From the NCBI RefSeq assembly GCF_008629685.1, contig NZ_VWSF01000002.1:1-64000 (forward strand): a stretch of DNA of 64,000 nt, given 5' to 3'. Position numbers and translations under genes: made by a program. The DNA comes from Adhaeribacter rhizoryzae. GTDB lineage: Bacteria; Bacteroidota; Bacteroidia; Cytophagales; Hymenobacteraceae. The notes beneath the pieces are model-generated. The model had not been told where the DNA came from, ran no database searches, and worked only from the letters and a program-made list of their open reading frames with translations. This document shows positions 26,952 to 36,305 of this stretch, one piece after another. Numbering within the stretch: the first letter of the stretch is position 1; each line of letters starts with the position of its first letter.

Positions 26952-28349
26952 ATGTTAGAATCAGCAAAATACCTGACACCGGCGCAAATTGTAGCCGAAT
27001 TAGATAAATATATAATCGGGCAGCACGATGCCAAACGCAACGTGGCCATTGCTTTGCGCAACCGCTGGCGCCGGATGCACGCCAGCCCCGAAATGCAGAA
27101 AGAAATAGTACCCAATAATATTTTAATGATTGGCGCTACCGGCGTTGGTAAAACCGAAATTGCCCGCCGCCTGGCCAGCATTGCCGACGCGCCTTTTACC
27201 AAAGTAGAGGCTTCTAAATTTACCGAAGTAGGTTACGTGGGCCGCGATGTAGAAAGCATGGTGCGCGACCTGGTAGAGCAATCGGTAAACATGGTGAAGA
27301 TGCGCAAAAAAGAAGAAGTAAAAGTGCAGGCCGCTACCATAGTCGAAGATATTATTCTGGATGCGCTTATTCCGCCTATCAGCACACCTGCCAACCGGCC
27401 GGTTGCCGGTTACGGCGCTAATGATAACGCAATGCCCGATAACGACCAGGAATTGAACGAGCGCACCCGCGAAAAATTCCGGGTTAAAATTCAGAACGGC
27501 GAACTCGACGACCGCAAAATTGAAATAAAAATTCAGCAGAGCAGTACGGGTGGTTTGGGCATTATGGGACCGGGCATTGATGAAGCTTCTATCATGAATA
27601 TTCAGGAAATGATAAGCGGCATGATGCCCAAGAAAACCAAAAAGCGCAAAGTTACCATTGCCGAAGCCCGCAAAATATTGCTGGAAGAAGAAGCCGTAAA
27701 ACTCATTGATATGGATGAGGTGAAAGAGGAAGCCATCCGGAAGGCGGAAAATGCCGGCGTAATATTTATTGATGAAATAGATAAAGTAGCCAGCGCCAGC
27801 AACAAAGGCGGCGGTGGACCAGATGTGAGCCGCGAAGGTGTGCAGCGCGATTTATTACCAATTGTGGAGGGCAGTACCGTTAGCACCAAGTACGGCGTCA
27901 TTAACACCGACCATATTTTATTTATTGCGGCCGGCGCTTTTCACGTAGCCAAACCTTCTGATTTAATTCCGGAATTACAAGGTCGTTTCCCGATTCGGGT
28001 AGAACTGAACAGCTTAACCAAGGAAGATTTTTACAGCATTCTGAAATTCCCGAAGAACGCTTTAACCAAACAATACGAAGCCTTGCTGCAAGCCGAGGAC
28101 GTAGAACTCACCTTCGACGATGAAGCCTTGCAAAAAATAGCCGAAATTGCATTTGAGGTAAATTCTGAAGTAGAAAATATTGGTGCCCGCCGTCTGCACA
28201 CCGTAGTAAGCCGCTTGCTAAACGAAATATTATACGATGTGCCCGATAAAATCGGCGCCAATGCCCGCATTTTAATTACAAAAGAATTAGTAGAAGAACG
28301 GTTAAACGACATGGTGAAAAACCGCGACTTGAGTCAGTTTATTCTGTAG
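26952..28349 (+). CDS. hslU: HslU ATPase of the HslUV protease
   Basis: 465-aa AAA+ unfoldase that feeds proteins to the HslV peptidase. N-terminal LTPAQIVAELDKYIIGQHDA, Walker A GATGVGKTE (61-69), the central I domain (about 115-245), Walker B AGVIFIDEIDK, and the C-terminal sensor region GARRLHTVVSRLL. The final residues SQFIL are the C-terminal tail that inserts into HslV. No hslV is adjacent, which is unlike the hslVU operon of many bacteria. Ends in a strong terminator. Confidence 0.97.
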   Translation: MLESAKYLTPAQIVAELDKYIIGQHDAKRNVAIALRNRWRRMHASPEMQKEIVPNNILMIGATGVGKTEIARRLASIADAPFTKVEASKFTEVGYVGRDVESMVRDLVEQSVNMVKMRKKEEVKVQAATIVEDIILDALIPPISTPANRPVAGYGANDNAMPDNDQELNERTREKFRVKIQNGELDDRKIEIKIQQSSTGGLGIMGPGIDEASIMNIQEMISGMMPKKTKKRKVTIAEARKILLEEEAVKLIDMDEVKEEAIRKAENAGVIFIDEIDKVASASNKGGGGPDVSREGVQRDLLPIVEGSTVSTKYGVINTDHILFIAAGAFHVAKPSDLIPELQGRFPIRVELNSLTKEDFYSILKFPKNALTKQYEALLQAEDVELTFDDEALQKIAEIAFEVNSEVENIGARRLHTVVSRLLNEILYDVPDKIGANARILITKELVEERLNDMVKNRDLSQFIL

Positions 28350-28373
28350 TATTTATTTTGCCCAAATATTCTG

Positions 28374-28410
28374 AACCGGACTGTTAGTATAGTAATAGTC
28401 CGGTTTTTTT
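28374..28410 (+). terminator. Intrinsic terminator of hslU
   Basis: Perfect 9-bp stem aaccggact (28374-28382) / agtccggtt (28397-28405) with a 14-nt loop and a run of T. Confidence 0.88.
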
Positions 28411-28484
28411 ATACAGCCAAGCTAGTTTAGAACAAAACCTAAGCCTAAGTACGGCGTAATGCCAGATACACTAACATTAGAATA

Positions 28485-29210
28485 ATGGAATATTATTTTA
28501 TAACCGGCACCAGCAAAGGCATTGGCAAAGCTTTAACCGAGGCTATCCTGCAAAACGATAATACGTACGTTTACGGCATTTCGCGCAACTGCGCCGTGAA
28601 GCACGCCCGCTACCACCATTTGCATTTCGATTTATCGGATACCACGGCGCTCCGTAATAACCTGCACAAAGTTTTTGTGCCCTTAAAAGAAGCCGAGAGA
28701 ATTGTGCTGGTAAATAATGCCGGTGTGTTGGGCAAGATTGATTACATTGGTAGCCAGGCCACTGATAATTTTGAGTTTGTTTTTGACGTAAACGTAATTG
28801 GCCCCGCTATACTCATGAATACTTTCCTGAGCGCTTATTATAGCCAGCAATGCCCGAAAATAATCTTAAATATTAGTTCTGGTGCCGGTAAACGACCGAT
28901 GGATGGCTGGTCGGCATATTGTGCGTCTAAAGCCGCTTTGGATATGCTGTCGCTTACCTGCCAGAAAGAACAGGAATTACTAGGCACCGGTGTAAAAGTT
29001 TATTCCTTAGCGCCCGGCGTGGTAGATACCGCCATGCAAGCCCACATCCGCGAAGCTGAAAGCGACCAGTTTAGCGAGTTAGAACGCTTTAAATTATTGA
29101 AAGAAAATAAAGAATTATTAGATCCGGAAGCCGTAGGCAAGAAGATTTTGCAGTTGCTTAAACAGCCGCAGCAATATTCTTCGGTGCTGATGCGGGTAGA
29201 TGAGATTTAA
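28485..29210 (+). CDS. Short-chain dehydrogenase/reductase (sepiapterin-reductase-like)
   Basis: 241 aa, classical SDR. Cofactor motif TGTSKGIG at 7-14, NNAG at 77-80, catalytic Ser131/132, Tyr145 and Lys149 (SAYCASK). The FITGTSKGIGKALTEAIL start and PGVVDTAMQ after the active site resemble the sepiapterin reductase/benzil reductase branch, which uses NADPH. Substrate unknown. It is transcribed alone between two non-coding regions. Confidence 0.88.
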   Translation: MEYYFITGTSKGIGKALTEAILQNDNTYVYGISRNCAVKHARYHHLHFDLSDTTALRNNLHKVFVPLKEAERIVLVNNAGVLGKIDYIGSQATDNFEFVFDVNVIGPAILMNTFLSAYYSQQCPKIILNISSGAGKRPMDGWSAYCASKAALDMLSLTCQKEQELLGTGVKVYSLAPGVVDTAMQAHIREAESDQFSELERFKLLKENKELLDPEAVGKKILQLLKQPQQYSSVLMRVDEI

Positions 29211-29285
29211 GATGTTTAATTAATTGCTGGAGTTAAGCAAGTTGTATTTTAAGAAATCTTTTATTCTTTTAAAATATTAAGTCTA

Positions 29286-29513
29286 ATGGGCTGTGTATAT
29301 GCAAAGCCGCAGCGGAGCAGGAATTTTGTATATGCGATGTGCTTGTTGCACAACCTGGGGAAGATAGTCGTAAAAGCAGATAATACCAAATCTTGCCAGA
29401 TGCAAGGGAGGAAGCATTTTGAAGACGAGAAAGCGTTGCATTTCTGGCTTTCTGCGCATGTGCCGGAACATAACTTTTACCGCAGTCTTAAGCAGCAACT
29501 AACCCAAAACTGA
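29286..29513 (+). pseudogene. Possible transposase C-terminal remnant
   Basis: A 75-codon frame. RNFVYAMCLLHNLGKIVVKA resembles the conserved tail (L-x-C-x-x-H-N-L-x-K) of IS1182-type DDE transposases. The catalytic part is missing and there is no good start context, so it would be a decayed insertion-sequence end marking the border of the AT-rich island that follows. The match is short, so this is tentative. Confidence 0.35.
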
Positions 29514-29627
29514 CAACCAGCATTGAACTTGAATAGAAGCACAAAGCTCTAAGTTTGCACGTTACCCCGCCTGACGCAAAACTCGTCTTAGCGGTTTGTT
29601 GTTCTCTTTTGTTCGTGTTTGTAGGCA
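29514..29627. other. Left border of the AT-rich cassette-like island
   Basis: Non-coding. On the minus strand it reads gctaagacg ... cgtcaggcggggtaacg, a pair of inverted segments around a GTTAC/TAAG core that resembles the borders of gene cassettes. Confidence 0.3.
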
Positions 29628-30521
29628 CTATTTTGCAGGTTTTTTGTCAAGGAATTTTTCAATCATTGGAACTACAAGGTCGCTTTCTTTAAAGTCGGGT
29701 GTTATTGTTGTAACTTCTCCTATATATTGTCCGTGTCCACCCGGAATTATTGCTATTTCAGCGTTGGCAATTTGTCTGTGCAATTCAAGAGCATGTTCTG
29801 GTGTGATAACGTCTTTATCACCAATAATGATTAATGTTGGGGCTTTGATGGATTTTATTTGCTCGTCTGGAATGTCTTTGAAGTTTACCATTCTCTTAGC
29901 ATCTCTGTCGTGCATAACTTGTAACCCATTTGTGTCTGCTGCAACTTTCTTATATCCTTCTTTTAGTTGTTCAGGCATATTTTCCAATTTGGCATTTTCC
30001 ATATAACCCCAAAACCATTCAGGAACTCCGTTTCGTTTGGCAAGTGCTGAACCTAAAATTAATTTGTCAACTAATTCAGGGTGTCGGATAGCGATTTGTA
30101 AAGTAGTTGTTCCACCGTTGCTAAAACCAAAAAAGTCTGCCTTGTTAATTTTTAAATTTTTGAGAAGGGTAGCAACATCATCTGCGTCCTGTTCAAATGT
30201 TAGGTCAGCATTTCGGTCATTGGTCCGTCCGTGGGCTTGGAGTTCAACAGCAATTACTTGTCTGTTTTTAGCAAGTAGTGGAATGATTTTTTCAAAATTT
30301 GTCTGAATTGTCGAACCGCCACCGTGTATTAAGACGATTGGTTTTCCCTGTCCATAAATTTCGTAATACATTTTAAGTCCATTCACTTCGGAATATTCAC
30401 TTGTCATTTGCTTATTTGGTGTTGCTGTAATTGTTATATTGTTTTCGGATTTAATTTTGTTTTCGTTACACGCTATCAAAGTCAACATTGTTAGTGCGCA
30501 GTATGATATTTTTCTTTTCAT
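29628..30521 (-). CDS. Alpha/beta hydrolase lipoprotein
   Basis: 297 aa. Lipobox LIAC with Cys18 (TMLTLIACNENK), so it is a membrane-anchored lipoprotein. Oxyanion HGGGST (66-71), nucleophile Ser134 in FGFSNGGTT, acid Asp238 in IGDKDVITPEH, His264 in PGGHGQYIG: a full catalytic triad of the classic alpha/beta-hydrolase family. Base composition is more AT-rich and codon use differs from the flanking genes, and the gene is bounded by repeat-like, cassette-border sequences, so horizontal acquisition is likely. Substrate unknown. Confidence 0.87.
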   Translation of the reverse strand: MKRKISYCALTMLTLIACNENKIKSENNITITATPNKQMTSEYSEVNGLKMYYEIYGQGKPIVLIHGGGSTIQTNFEKIIPLLAKNRQVIAVELQAHGRTNDRNADLTFEQDADDVATLLKNLKINKADFFGFSNGGTTTLQIAIRHPELVDKLILGSALAKRNGVPEWFWGYMENAKLENMPEQLKEGYKKVAADTNGLQVMHDRDAKRMVNFKDIPDEQIKSIKAPTLIIIGDKDVITPEHALELHRQIANAEIAIIPGGHGQYIGEVTTITPDFKESDLVVPMIEKFLDKKPAK

Positions 30522-30544
30522 TCTGTTACTTGTTTATTTGTCGT

Positions 30545-30640
30545 GCTGTCGTCTGTTACAATGACCGCTAACGGTTAGTACATGAGGTGTGCAAGGCAAA
30601 GCCGAAGCATAACTTATGTGCAGTGTTGGGGTAAGCTTTT
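30545..30640. repeat. Cassette-border-like sequence between two AT-rich genes
   Basis: gctaacggttag (30571 region) at one side and gttggggtaagc at the other flank imperfectly paired inner segments (gcaaagccgaagc). Single short genes separated by such TAAC/GTTA-bounded hairpins resemble attC-like sites, but conserved attC core boxes cannot be verified by eye. Confidence 0.3.
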
Positions 30641-31120
30641 TTATTTTAGTTTATTTAGGTGAATTTCCAAAAAGTTAATTCCTTTATTAGGCACTTCTTC
30701 TAAATAATTTCCACGAATTATGAAGGTAGTTTGGGTAAAACCCTCAACCTGCTTTTGTTCTTTGTTTGGTATTATGCTAAGTAGAGTGTCTGATTTCAAT
30801 TTGTAAACTCCTGTTGATGTTACTTCTCTAAAGCCTCCAATTTCAAAAGTACTGTCAGTATATAGTTTTAAAAGAATTCCTCCGATTGGTGCTTCTCTTG
30901 ATGCAACTAATAACTCTTCTTTATTTGCTCTATTAAAAGAGAAAAATATTTCTTCAACGCTTATTAATATACCTATGGATAATGCCGCTATAGCAAAGGA
31001 TATGGCAGCATTCCTTAATCCTGCTTTATTTCTTTTTATTAGATACCCCAACAGAAAAAACATAGTAAGTATTATACAAACCGCTACTATTAATATTACA
31101 ACTAATGAAGCTATTTCCAT
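30641..31120 (-). CDS. Hypothetical membrane-anchored protein, 159 aa
   Basis: Not recognised. Two membrane helices at about 5-28 and 38-58 (LVVILIVAVCIILTMFFLL and AAISFAIAALSIGILISV), then a soluble beta-rich domain (70-159) whose TDSTFEIGG and GVYKLKSDTLLSI strands recall small lipocalin-like or META-like extracellular domains of Bacteroidota. Strongly AT-rich compared with the neighbouring nutrient-uptake genes, and part of the cassette-like island with the preceding hydrolase. Confidence 0.65.
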   Translation of the reverse strand: MEIASLVVILIVAVCIILTMFFLLGYLIKRNKAGLRNAAISFAIAALSIGILISVEEIFFSFNRANKEELLVASREAPIGGILLKLYTDSTFEIGGFREVTSTGVYKLKSDTLLSIIPNKEQKQVEGFTQTTFIIRGNYLEEVPNKGINFLEIHLNKLK

Positions 31121-31355
31121 ATTAAGTTAACCCCAACTATTGTGTATACTTACCACTGGTGCGTTTATATCACCTTTTTCTAAGATATAAACGCACCTAA
31201 ACTAATAAATATACTATGTATAAACAGGTAATAAAGGAAAAATAGAATATTCCGTGCCTGGTAGTTCTTTATTCTAGGCGCAAATATAAAGTACTTGCCA
31301 AGCGATTAATTTACGGGTTGGTTCACCGCAACATAAATTTGTGCACCAGGAATAA

Positions 31356-32411
31356 TTACCAGAAGGCTGGTTTCTCGGTAGTGCTGTTCATGAGTACCCG
31401 GCAATCGTCCGGGAATATTAGCTCGCCCGGATTGATGCCTAATTCTTCGCGCCTGATAAAAATTACTTTTTTTACTACTGCCGACGCACCAAAGTACCCG
31501 TACGGTTTGTCTTCGGGGTTGTTTACATTGCGCATATTGCCTGCAATAGCGGCCGGGGGCGGGTCTTGCACGTTGCCTACACTGGATAATTGGGTTTTAA
31601 GCATGCTCCAGTAATCGTAGGCAGTTTCCGAAACAGATAATTGTTTTACTTCCAGGTAATATTTAGATTCGAAGGTGCGCGGGGTAACGGGTATTTGGGT
31701 AACTAAATGCTTTTTTAGCTGGCGGCCGTTAATTAGGCGGTCGTCTTTTACGTTAATGCTGTTGGTAAATACCGTTAGCCAGCAGGTTTCGCAGCAATCT
31801 TTGGGCATGGGTATGCATTTACCTCTTACCTTTTCGCAGTAATTCCAGGGCTGGGTATTTACCCGATGCACGCCTTCCCACTGCCACAAATAATAATTTT
31901 TCTGTTCGGCGGGGTCCGGGGTATCTACATACACCGCTACATTATACACCGAAACTTCATTGCCGCTGGCATTTAATATTTTCTGCTCTTGTACTTCGGG
32001 GTACAAATTGGTAATGTCGGGTACCGGCGCTAAAAGCTCCGGCGCGGAGGTATATTCTTGGCCTTCCCGGGTTTTAACCGTGAGCGTATAGGTATTACCA
32101 ATCTGCCCCTGTAAATTATTGCCCGAAGTAGTATAAGTGCCGGGTTTTATCTCGGTAAGGGTTTCGGAATTTCCTTTATCATCCGAAATAATAACGGTAG
32201 CCCTCCTGACAAAAGAACTGGCATTACCAGCGTAGGCAGTGTAAGGCTCACTCAGCGAAAGCTTAACGGTATAAGGTCCGGGCTCGTTGGTAATCAGTCC
32301 ATCAACCACCAGGCTTTCGGTGCCTTTACCGGTTTTCAGGTCTAAAGGGTCGATGCAGCCAACAAACTGACTTATAATTAAAACCAGCAGAAAAGAATAA
32401 GCTTTCTTCAT
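31356..32411 (-). CDS. DUF4249 family surface lipoprotein
   Basis: 351 aa with lipobox FVGC (Cys19 in SQFVGCIDPLD). The N-terminal beta-sandwich (ESLVVDGLITNEPGPYTVKL) and the Cys-rich loop (about 185-205, with CEKVRGKCIPMPKDCCETCW) are typical of DUF4249 proteins, which are regularly encoded next to a carboxypeptidase-like TonB receptor and are thought to be its surface partner. Here the receptor ends 14 bp upstream in the same operon. Function unknown. Confidence 0.88.
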   Translation of the reverse strand: MKKAYSFLLVLIISQFVGCIDPLDLKTGKGTESLVVDGLITNEPGPYTVKLSLSEPYTAYAGNASSFVRRATVIISDDKGNSETLTEIKPGTYTTSGNNLQGQIGNTYTLTVKTREGQEYTSAPELLAPVPDITNLYPEVQEQKILNASGNEVSVYNVAVYVDTPDPAEQKNYYLWQWEGVHRVNTQPWNYCEKVRGKCIPMPKDCCETCWLTVFTNSINVKDDRLINGRQLKKHLVTQIPVTPRTFESKYYLEVKQLSVSETAYDYWSMLKTQLSSVGNVQDPPPAAIAGNMRNVNNPEDKPYGYFGASAVVKKVIFIRREELGINPGELIFPDDCRVLMNSTTEKPAFW

Positions 32412-32425
32412 GCCTTTAATATTAT

Positions 32426-34918
32426 CTAAAATTTAAAATCATAAGTTAAAGATGGTAATGGCACGCCTACTACGGCTAACTGATAAGCCCGCGGCGGCGA
32501 CCCGTATTCTTGTTTAAAAAATACCGAGTAAGGATTTTTGCGGCCGTAAACATTGTAAACCGAAAAATTCCAACTGCTTTCCCATTTTCGTTTTTTATCC
32601 GGATTAGGCAAGAAGGTTAAAGAAATATCCAGGCGGTGGTAATCCGGAATCCGGAATTGGTTGCGTTCGCCGAAGGCCGGTACCACATAACCACCAATAA
32701 CATAATGCGACAAAGGAGCCGTAATAGGCCTACCGGTGCTGTAGGTAAAATTAGCTCCCAGGTTAAACCGCTTATTTAGCTCGTAATTGCTTACCATATT
32801 TAAGGTATGGGGCTTGTCGTAGGTAGCGGGGTAATAAGCGCCGTTGTTAATAGTTTCTTCCGGCGTAGCGCCTTTAACCGATATTAACGTACGCGCATAC
32901 GTATAGCTGAGCCAACCCGTTAAGCGCCCGGTATTTTTATTTAGACTGGTTTCCAGGCCGTAAGCTTTGCCTAAACCGGGTAATAAATCGGCTTCTATGG
33001 TTTTATTCAGAAATAAATTAGCCCCATTCTTATAATCCAGCATATTCTGAATTTTTTTGTAATAACCTTCCAGCGAAAGTTCGAAGGTGTTTTGGTTGAA
33101 ATTCCGGAAAAAACCCAGGCTAACCTGGTCGCCGATTTGGGGTTTCAGATGCGTATTACTGCTCTTCCAGAAATCGGTGGGCGAAACGGCCACAGTGTTG
33201 GAAACCAAGTGAATAAATTGCTGGCTGCGGTTGTAACCCAGTTTAATTGAGCTGTTTTCGGCGAGGCTGAATTTTAAGGAAAAGCGCGGTTCTAAAGCAG
33301 TATACGTTTTAATTATTTGGCCTTTGTTGTAGTATAAGGTGTCGGTAATGGTGCGTTCGCGTTTGGGTACCTCGGGCTGATATTGGTACACTTCGCCGGT
33401 ACCGTAGTTGGCAAAAACAGCGTAGCGCAAACCCAGCATTAAAGTTAAGCGCGGCGATACTTCGTATTCTTCGTTAAAATATAAAGCGTTTTCGGTGGCG
33501 TTTTCGCGTTGCAAATGCAGCGGTATTACCTGCGAAAATTCAGAATTGGGGTTTAGCTTACCGGGGTTTATTTTATAATCGATACCGGTGGCGCCAAAAT
33601 TAACCTGGTGTTTGCCGGTGGCGTAAGAAAAATCGGCTTTAATATTTTTAAATACAATACCATTGTTGTAAGCCGAGGCATTATTTATCTCCTGGTTTAA
33701 TACATTAAAATCGTAAAGGCTATAAACGCCCGTAACATCTAAAACCAGTTTACTGGTAAAAGTATGGGTGTATTTAAGGCTGGCGGTAGTGCTTTGCCAG
33801 TTATAAAGCGTATCGCTGGAAAACCCAAAACTATCGCGGCTGCGGTAAGCCGAGAGCGTAAGTTTATTTCTGTCGTTAAAGCGGTGGCTTATTTTGGCGG
33901 ATAAATCGTAGAAAGAAGCCTGACTGTTGCGCAAGGTTACATCGGGCATTTTGCGCAGCAACCAGTTAGAGTAAGAACTGCGGCCCGCCACAATAAAAGA
34001 AGTTTTATCTTTTACAATGGGGCCTTCTATGGCCAGCCGCCCCGAAATTAATCCAATACCACCGTTAACCGCAAACTTCTGAAAATCGCCTTCTTTTTGC
34101 TTCACATCCAGCACCGACGAAATGCGGCCGCCAAACTGTGCCGGAATACCACCCCTATACAAAGTTAGGTCTCTGATGGCATTAGGGTTGAAAATAGAAA
34201 AAAAGCCAAATAAATGCGAGGTATTAAAGATGGGGGCATCGTCTAACAAAACCAGGTTTTGGTCTACGCTGCCACCGCGCACGTTAAAACCGGTAGCGGC
34301 CTCCCCAACAGAGCCGATGCCGGGCAGCAATTTAAGGCCTTTAATAATATCTACCTCGCCCATAAAAGCGGGTATTTTTTTAATGGTAATAATATTTAAG
34401 TTGGTGATGCCGGCTTGTACGCTGGCTACGTTGTGGTTAGCGGCCCGCCCGCCTTTAATTTCTACTTCGGATAACTGCGCCGATGCTTTTTGTAACTGAA
34501 AATGTAAGGTTAAGTCCTCGGTTTGGGTAAGTTCGCGGGTTTCTTTTTGGTAGCCTACGTAGGTAAGGGTAAGTTTAATTTTACCGGCGGGTACCGTTAA
34601 GGTAAAAGTGCCATTGCGACTGGTTATGGTACCGGCTTTACTGGGTTCGGCGTAAACCGAGGCGCCAATAATGGGTTCGCCGGTTTTGGCATCTTTAACC
34701 GTGCCGCTAATATTTATTTTATTCTGCTGCGCCGGCGTAGTTACGGCAATATTAGTCAGTAGCGGGTTATTTTCTTCATTAATTAAAAGTAAAGTGCTTT
34801 GGGGTTTAAGTTTTAGCTTATTTACAGGCAGCGTGGGGGCCACCTCTTTGGCCAACCCGAAACAAATTTTCTGAAAAAATATAAATGTAAAAACAGCCTT
34901 TAGTAACTTATGCTTCAT
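32426..34918 (-). CDS. TonB-dependent receptor (DUF4249-associated)
   Basis: 830-aa outer-membrane receptor. Hydrophobic N-terminus (about 6-24), an unassigned stretch to about 68, carboxypeptidase-regulatory-like domain (70-150, ISGTVKDAKTGEPIIGASVY), plug with GFNVRGGSVDQNLVLLDDAP and GGRISSVLDVKQKEG, then the barrel, ending in YDFKF with a terminal aromatic residue. It lacks SusC-type TonB-box spacing and pairs with DUF4249 instead of SusD. First gene of a two-gene operon. Confidence 0.92.
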   Translation of the reverse strand: MKHKLLKAVFTFIFFQKICFGLAKEVAPTLPVNKLKLKPQSTLLLINEENNPLLTNIAVTTPAQQNKINISGTVKDAKTGEPIIGASVYAEPSKAGTITSRNGTFTLTVPAGKIKLTLTYVGYQKETRELTQTEDLTLHFQLQKASAQLSEVEIKGGRAANHNVASVQAGITNLNIITIKKIPAFMGEVDIIKGLKLLPGIGSVGEAATGFNVRGGSVDQNLVLLDDAPIFNTSHLFGFFSIFNPNAIRDLTLYRGGIPAQFGGRISSVLDVKQKEGDFQKFAVNGGIGLISGRLAIEGPIVKDKTSFIVAGRSSYSNWLLRKMPDVTLRNSQASFYDLSAKISHRFNDRNKLTLSAYRSRDSFGFSSDTLYNWQSTTASLKYTHTFTSKLVLDVTGVYSLYDFNVLNQEINNASAYNNGIVFKNIKADFSYATGKHQVNFGATGIDYKINPGKLNPNSEFSQVIPLHLQRENATENALYFNEEYEVSPRLTLMLGLRYAVFANYGTGEVYQYQPEVPKRERTITDTLYYNKGQIIKTYTALEPRFSLKFSLAENSSIKLGYNRSQQFIHLVSNTVAVSPTDFWKSSNTHLKPQIGDQVSLGFFRNFNQNTFELSLEGYYKKIQNMLDYKNGANLFLNKTIEADLLPGLGKAYGLETSLNKNTGRLTGWLSYTYARTLISVKGATPEETINNGAYYPATYDKPHTLNMVSNYELNKRFNLGANFTYSTGRPITAPLSHYVIGGYVVPAFGERNQFRIPDYHRLDISLTFLPNPDKKRKWESSWNFSVYNVYGRKNPYSVFFKQEYGSPPRAYQLAVVGVPLPSLTYDFKF

Positions 34919-34974
34919 TAAGGATTGTTTTTAATAAGCCGGTAAGCAGTTAGTATATTTAGCGGTTGTAAATA

Positions 34975-35007
34975 AAAAGGCAGGCTGTTTTAGCCTGCTT
35001 TTTTATT
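34975..35007 (-). terminator. Intrinsic terminator of the first SusCD-Lipid_bd operon
   Basis: Stem gcaggct (34980-34986) / agcctgc (34992-34998), 5-nt loop, T-rich tracts on both sides; on the minus strand it lies 27 bp after the stop at 35025. Confidence 0.82.
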
Positions 35008-35024
35008 TAAAAGATAATAGGTGG

Positions 35025-35519
35025 TTAATCGCCGAAGCCGTTGCTTCTGTGGCCAGCGGCATGGTAAATGGTGCCATAAGGCTCTTCATCATCATCGAAA
35101 GAAACCCGGAAGTAAATACTATCGGCTTGCATGCCATTTACCTTGGTGCCGTTCTTAATTACTTTGCCATCGGTAATGGTTACTTTAGATTCATAATGTT
35201 CGTTGTCCAGCTCGTTACCCGAAAAAGTTAAATCGGTCATGTTTAAGCTGGTTTTAACTTTATAATCCCAAAAAGAGCCATGGTCATCAATCCAGATTTC
35301 GGTTGGTACGTTGGCCGAAGTATTATAAGCAATAATTTGGGTGTGGTTGGCAACTTCTTCCAATTCTCCCTCATCGTTTTCAACGTAATAATTTACAGTC
35401 CAGTCACCCGAAACAGGGTACGTTGCCATGTAATCAATTTCGGGGTCGTCTTTTTCGCAAGAGGTTAAAAAAACGAAGGAAAGTAAAAGCGGCAGTATGG
35501 GGATTATTTTGAATTTCAT
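35025..35519 (-). CDS. Lipid_bd (BT-type) surface lipoprotein
   Basis: 164 aa with lipobox FLTSC (Cys21, followed by EKDDPEIDYM). The body (YPVSGDWTVNYYVE, AYNTSANVPTEIWIDDHGSF and DSIYFRVSF) matches the small lipocalin-like lipid-binding family (Pfam Lipid_bd) that accompanies SusCD pairs. Last gene of a four-gene operon (SusC-SusD-DUF5012-like-this), followed by a terminator. A shorter, divergent paralogue closes the next operon (41876-42415). Confidence 0.85.
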   Translation of the reverse strand: MKFKIIPILPLLLSFVFLTSCEKDDPEIDYMATYPVSGDWTVNYYVENDEGELEEVANHTQIIAYNTSANVPTEIWIDDHGSFWDYKVKTSLNMTDLTFSGNELDNEHYESKVTITDGKVIKNGTKVNGMQADSIYFRVSFDDDEEPYGTIYHAAGHRSNGFGD

Positions 35520-35575
35520 AAGATATTATTTTCTATTATATTATATCTGTCTCAACCATTATAATTATTAGTGTA

Positions 35576-36280
35576 TTAAGATTTAACCCACAGTTTTACC
35601 TGATCTACTAATGGTGGCGAGAAGGTAGGGCGGGTCATTCTTAAGTCTAAATCGCCGTTGGCCAGCCGCTTACCGTAGCCATAAATTGTTACCTGACTTT
35701 CCTGCATAGGAATATTTAAATTTATTCCATCAGAAGTAAGAATATAGCCATCGAGAACAACTGTACTGCCTCCTCCCCAAAAGTTGGTAGCGTAAAATAC
35801 ACCGTTAGCAACTTTGGTTACTACTGAGGCCGGCGACGTACCGCTAGTATAGTTACCAGATAAGTCTACAGTTGGGTTAGGTTGCTTATCCAATACAATT
35901 ACCGTACGGGTGGTAGTGCCGGCAAATCCATCTTCATTGGTAGCAGAATAGGTAAAGGTGTAAATACCTGGTTTTGCAGCATCAAAGCTACTGCCATATT
36001 GTACAGCTGGCGGATTTGTTTGACCTGGGGTAATATAATAGGCTGCACTAACCGTGGTTGTAACCGGCAGGTCGTTACCACCAGCTTCCGCTTTTACACC
36101 AGGATCGGTAAAGCCTGCGCCCACCCAGGTTACTACTAAGTCTTCACCCGTCATACTAAAGTTAGGGTAAGAAGTTACCCTGGAAATATTTGCCGTTTCA
36201 TCATCTTTCTCGCAACTAAACAAGAAGACAGATGCCAGCAGTATAAAAGCAGCGGCCAAAATATTATTTTTAAGAATCAT
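35576..36280 (-). CDS. DUF5012-like surface lipoprotein with Ig-like domain
   Basis: 234 aa. Lipobox FLFSC (Cys23), an Ig/PKD-like beta-sandwich (about 35-130, ending FTYSATNEDGFAGTTTRTVI), then a C-terminal beta domain (about 140-234, LSGNYTSGTSPASVV). This architecture is found in BT_2262-type proteins encoded with SusD. It lies 25 bp after SusD and 56 bp before the Lipid_bd gene, so it belongs to that operon. A counterpart is missing from the paralogous operon at 41.9-47.2 kb. Confidence 0.75.
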   Translation of the reverse strand: MILKNNILAAAFILLASVFLFSCEKDDETANISRVTSYPNFSMTGEDLVVTWVGAGFTDPGVKAEAGGNDLPVTTTVSAAYYITPGQTNPPAVQYGSSFDAAKPGIYTFTYSATNEDGFAGTTTRTVIVLDKQPNPTVDLSGNYTSGTSPASVVTKVANGVFYATNFWGGGSTVVLDGYILTSDGINLNIPMQESQVTIYGYGKRLANGDLDLRMTRPTFSPPLVDQVKLWVKS

Positions 36281-36305
36281 GCTCTCTTAAGTTAGAAGTT
36301 AATAA

